Assembly: GCA_033239005.1 (NCBI GenBank)
Contig: BSQZ01000110.1
Location: 664,501-728,500, forward strand
Source of the DNA: Lamellibrachia satsuma
Lineage: Eukaryota > Annelida > Polychaeta > Sabellida > Siboglinidae
Direction of reading: 5' to 3'
Length of the DNA: 64,000 nt
Shown here: positions 61,606 to 64,000 of the stretch, piece by piece
Layout: each line of letters opens with the position of its first letter
How positions within the stretch are numbered: the first letter of the stretch is position 1
Program-made: the position numbers and the translations under genes
Notes under the pieces: generated by a model
Told to the model about the DNA's origin: nothing
Seen by the model: the letters and a program-made list of their open reading frames with translations, nothing else
The model's database searches: none

Positions 61606-61844
61606 CCTAAAAAAGCCAAGGCCAACTCTCTCTTGCCCTCAGGTTTGCCAAATTCGAGGCCTGAATCCTAATAAGTAAAACACAAAGTTTTAGTACTGTA
61701 ATTCACCTATGAGTGGCCAAAGCGGCCAGATTTATGTCATAGACAAATGCGTATCATTATTAACCAGCTAGTCTAAAATGTCTTTGAAAATAATAACAAT
61801 AAATTAAAACATTTATTTCCAACATTACATATATGCAGTGTACA

Positions 61845-61995
61845 TCAGATATGGGGTCACTGTGTTTGTATTTGAAAGTATTTAAGTATTTGTATTTGAC
61901 ATTAACGAAATGACAGTATTTGTATTTAAATGCTTCCCTGAAGTATTTGACATTTTCAAATACTATTGCAAATACTTTGGGCATGGGTATGAATA
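61845..61995. mobile_element. short hAT-like MITE
   Basis: It starts CAGATATGGGGTCAC and has repeated GTATTTGTATTTG subterminal words. The right end, reverse-complemented, reads CATACCCATGCCCAAAGTAT, an imperfect inverted match. No target duplication is confirmed. Confidence 0.5.
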
Positions 61996-61999
61996 AATG

Positions 62000-63055
62000 G
62001 CAAGTTATATTTTGTATATAACTTATGACTTTTCGTAACACACAACATTATCACATGAAAGTACACTTATAATGTATACACTGAAATCATAATCTAAATA
62101 ACCTGTTACTTTTTGTCCTGTTACTTTCTGTCCTACATTCATCAGACTGCATGTCAACCCCACAATATATGGGAGAATCCACTCTGTTACAAAGTGAAGA
62201 ATCAAGTTTGCCTTCTATTAAGTTCTATACTATATTCTATACTATATTACTACTACAAAGTCTACAAGTGCTACTAAAGATCCTGATCTTATTTGCTAAA
62301 TCAAGTCTGAATAAAAAAATCATGTCTGACCACCATTTTTAATTGTGCAGGTAAACAACATTAGGTAAACATTTATTAGGTAAACAACATTAAAATTTCA
62401 CGATGGTGTTCTGTCACTTTTATTTTGGATATTTTTGGTCAATTTGGGAGAAATGTTGGAGAAAAATGCCATTGGGCAGAACAGTAACTTTCAGTTGCAA
62501 CATAAATTAAATTAGACAGAACACCATCCTGAATTTTTAATAATTATGTACTGTACTGTACATTGTACTGTAACACAACAGTGAAATACAGACTGCTGAA
62601 ATCCTTCTCGGAAATTGTTTTAAATGTTATTTTCCATGTTCGTGCACCCAGCATACCCATTGTCATTTGTCCTGTCCTTGAATTTTGCATAGATAATCTG
62701 CACCAATATGTCTATATATTCAGCAAATCTCAGATATGTAGCTAGTGAACTTCTTAAGTTACAGACACTTGAAAAACAAAATAATGGGTGCGTTTTGGGG
62801 CACTTACCCCTTGTTACATCATAGGGCGTTACAGACACAATTTGTAAGTAAATGCTTAGTTCTTTTGTAGAAGTGCTCAGTAACAGCTACTTATTCATTT
62901 GTTAAAATTTAAGCAAATTCTGAGACATCAACTTTTGAAATTTCCTGAAAATTGACAAAGAATTCGTTGAAACCATTTTATCTTGTTGATTTTTACATGT
63001 TTTATTTTCATTCACAAAATGTTCTGGAAATGGAGTACACTTTTAATTTCTTTTG
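62000..63055. other. no gene recognised
   Basis: AT-rich sequence without supported features. Confidence 0.5.
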
Positions 63056-63059
63056 ATTA

Positions 63060-64000
63060 CTGAATTTAAGACCTTCCATGTTCACTTTGTGTGATTGTGG
63101 TGTTTTTCCAGTAAAATACTGTAACACTCATTTTTTTATTTATTCTCGGCATGCATTGTCTTACATTTAATGTATTTTCTATAAAGATTGTTCTTCTTTT
63201 TAAACACATTTGCCAAACCTTTAGTAAACCATGGCATATTTTCTCCTTTATTTCTGATGCAACCTTTTTAATGGGCAATGTATGCCATATAATTCACTGA
63301 ATATTAACAAACCCTTCAGTCCACTGCTGATATAATTAACTACTTCGTTTCTAAAAATATATTGTCAATTAAGGTAGCACTAACATCAGAAAAATTCGAC
63401 TTGGTTTGACAATTAGTGGATAGTCCGACGCTGTAAATGATTGATACCAGATAATTCTTTGTTCCTGTATGTTTCAGAATGTCTCAATTATAATCGCCAC
63501 ATAAATATATTGATTTTTTTGGGCACTTTTTTACTTTATGTAGTAACAATTGTAAGGTGTCATTAAATGTGTCCACATTTGACCCCGGAGTCCTATGTAG
63601 TATGTATACATACATTCTATGATTACATTTTTTCCTTTATTTAATTTCAGCTCTACTACAAAGCATTCCATAAAGTTGTCTACTACTGATGACATGCTTT
63701 TAATTTAATTTCTATAATGGATTTTTATATATAAATTGTCACTCCTCGGACATCCCTTTTATTTTTTTCGATTAACATGCACAGCTTCATACCCTTGAAA
63801 TGGAAAACAATTGACATTTAGATCATGGACCCACTATTCACTGATGAAAATACGGGATGACTGACTGGCTCTGGGTTCAATAATTATTGCCTAATATTAA
63901 TTTCAGTGTTAAAATTGATTACAAGTTAGCCCGGTGCAAATTTACTGATCAGCTAGGTTAATGATCAATGGACTTTATAATGATACAAAAGTGCCGAGGA
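63060..64000 (-). mobile_element. LINE endonuclease region, family distinct from the CR1 at 52 kb
   Basis: The - strand translation contains MECFVVEIKFNKGKNVI, then KKSIYLCGDYN with a stop in the GDYNxD catalytic motif, SATLIDNIFLE, IIWHTLPIKKVASEIKEK and WQMCLKRRTIFIE. This is the order of an APE-type endonuclease followed by the linker to reverse transcriptase. It continues past the right edge. Confidence 0.75.

Noticed and set aside
60677..61610. Four long open frames (230-310 codons) on both strands
   Set aside because: They arise from a 21-bp stop-free minisatellite; no start context, domain or splice support.

Overview
The window looks like a piece of an invertebrate animal nuclear genome. 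It is AT-rich, most of it is repeat-derived, and its genes are split by introns with GT-AG junctions. It carries CR1-type LINEs, tRNA-derived SINEs, hAT-like and foldback DNA transposons and long (TA)n tracts. A TRFH/Myb telomere protein, a class A GPCR and a TRMT44-type tRNA methyltransferase point to a bilaterian such as a brachiopod, mollusc, hemichordate or cephalochordate. The sequence alone does not let me name the species. No CRISPR, operon or other bacterial feature is present.

Layout: 1-9 kb is mobile DNA: a CR1 fragment split by a hAT-like insertion with a second hAT nested in it, a duplicated caspase-like exon at 4.1 kb, and a 4.5 kb element with very long inverted arms. 9-11.5 kb has no recognisable gene. 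11.57-13.5 kb is a mostly deleted Ty3/Gypsy element with a LINE piece inside it. 13.9-14.7 kb is a CR1 fragment folded around (TA)n. 15.0-18.2 kb on the + strand holds four exons of a TRMT44-like gene. 20.0 kb holds the inverted second copy of the caspase-like exon. 21.5-26.9 kb holds a CR1, a broken unknown coding region with tandem duplications, and a 34-bp minisatellite. 28.2-29.4 kb is a second LINE family. 30.8-31.8 kb is an apparently intact single-exon orphan GPCR. 33.8-41.2 kb is repeats and MITEs.

From 60.4 down to 41.5 kb the - strand carries a gene for a telomeric repeat-binding factor. Seven exons were found by joining compatible splice phases. The upstream exons form a TRFH-like dimerisation region and the last exon is a telobox Myb domain. 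A 449-codon open frame at 47.6-49.0 kb lies inside the gene. It is either a nested tail-anchored protein, an alternative last exon, or the host of the one exon that splice phase says is missing. The introns hold a near full-length CR1, a hAT MITE with a perfect 8-bp target duplication, SINEs, foldback elements and several minisatellites.

Two of the minisatellites grew from conserved protein motifs of LINEs. No pathway links the genes here. Their common theme is heavy remodelling by transposons and tandem duplication.
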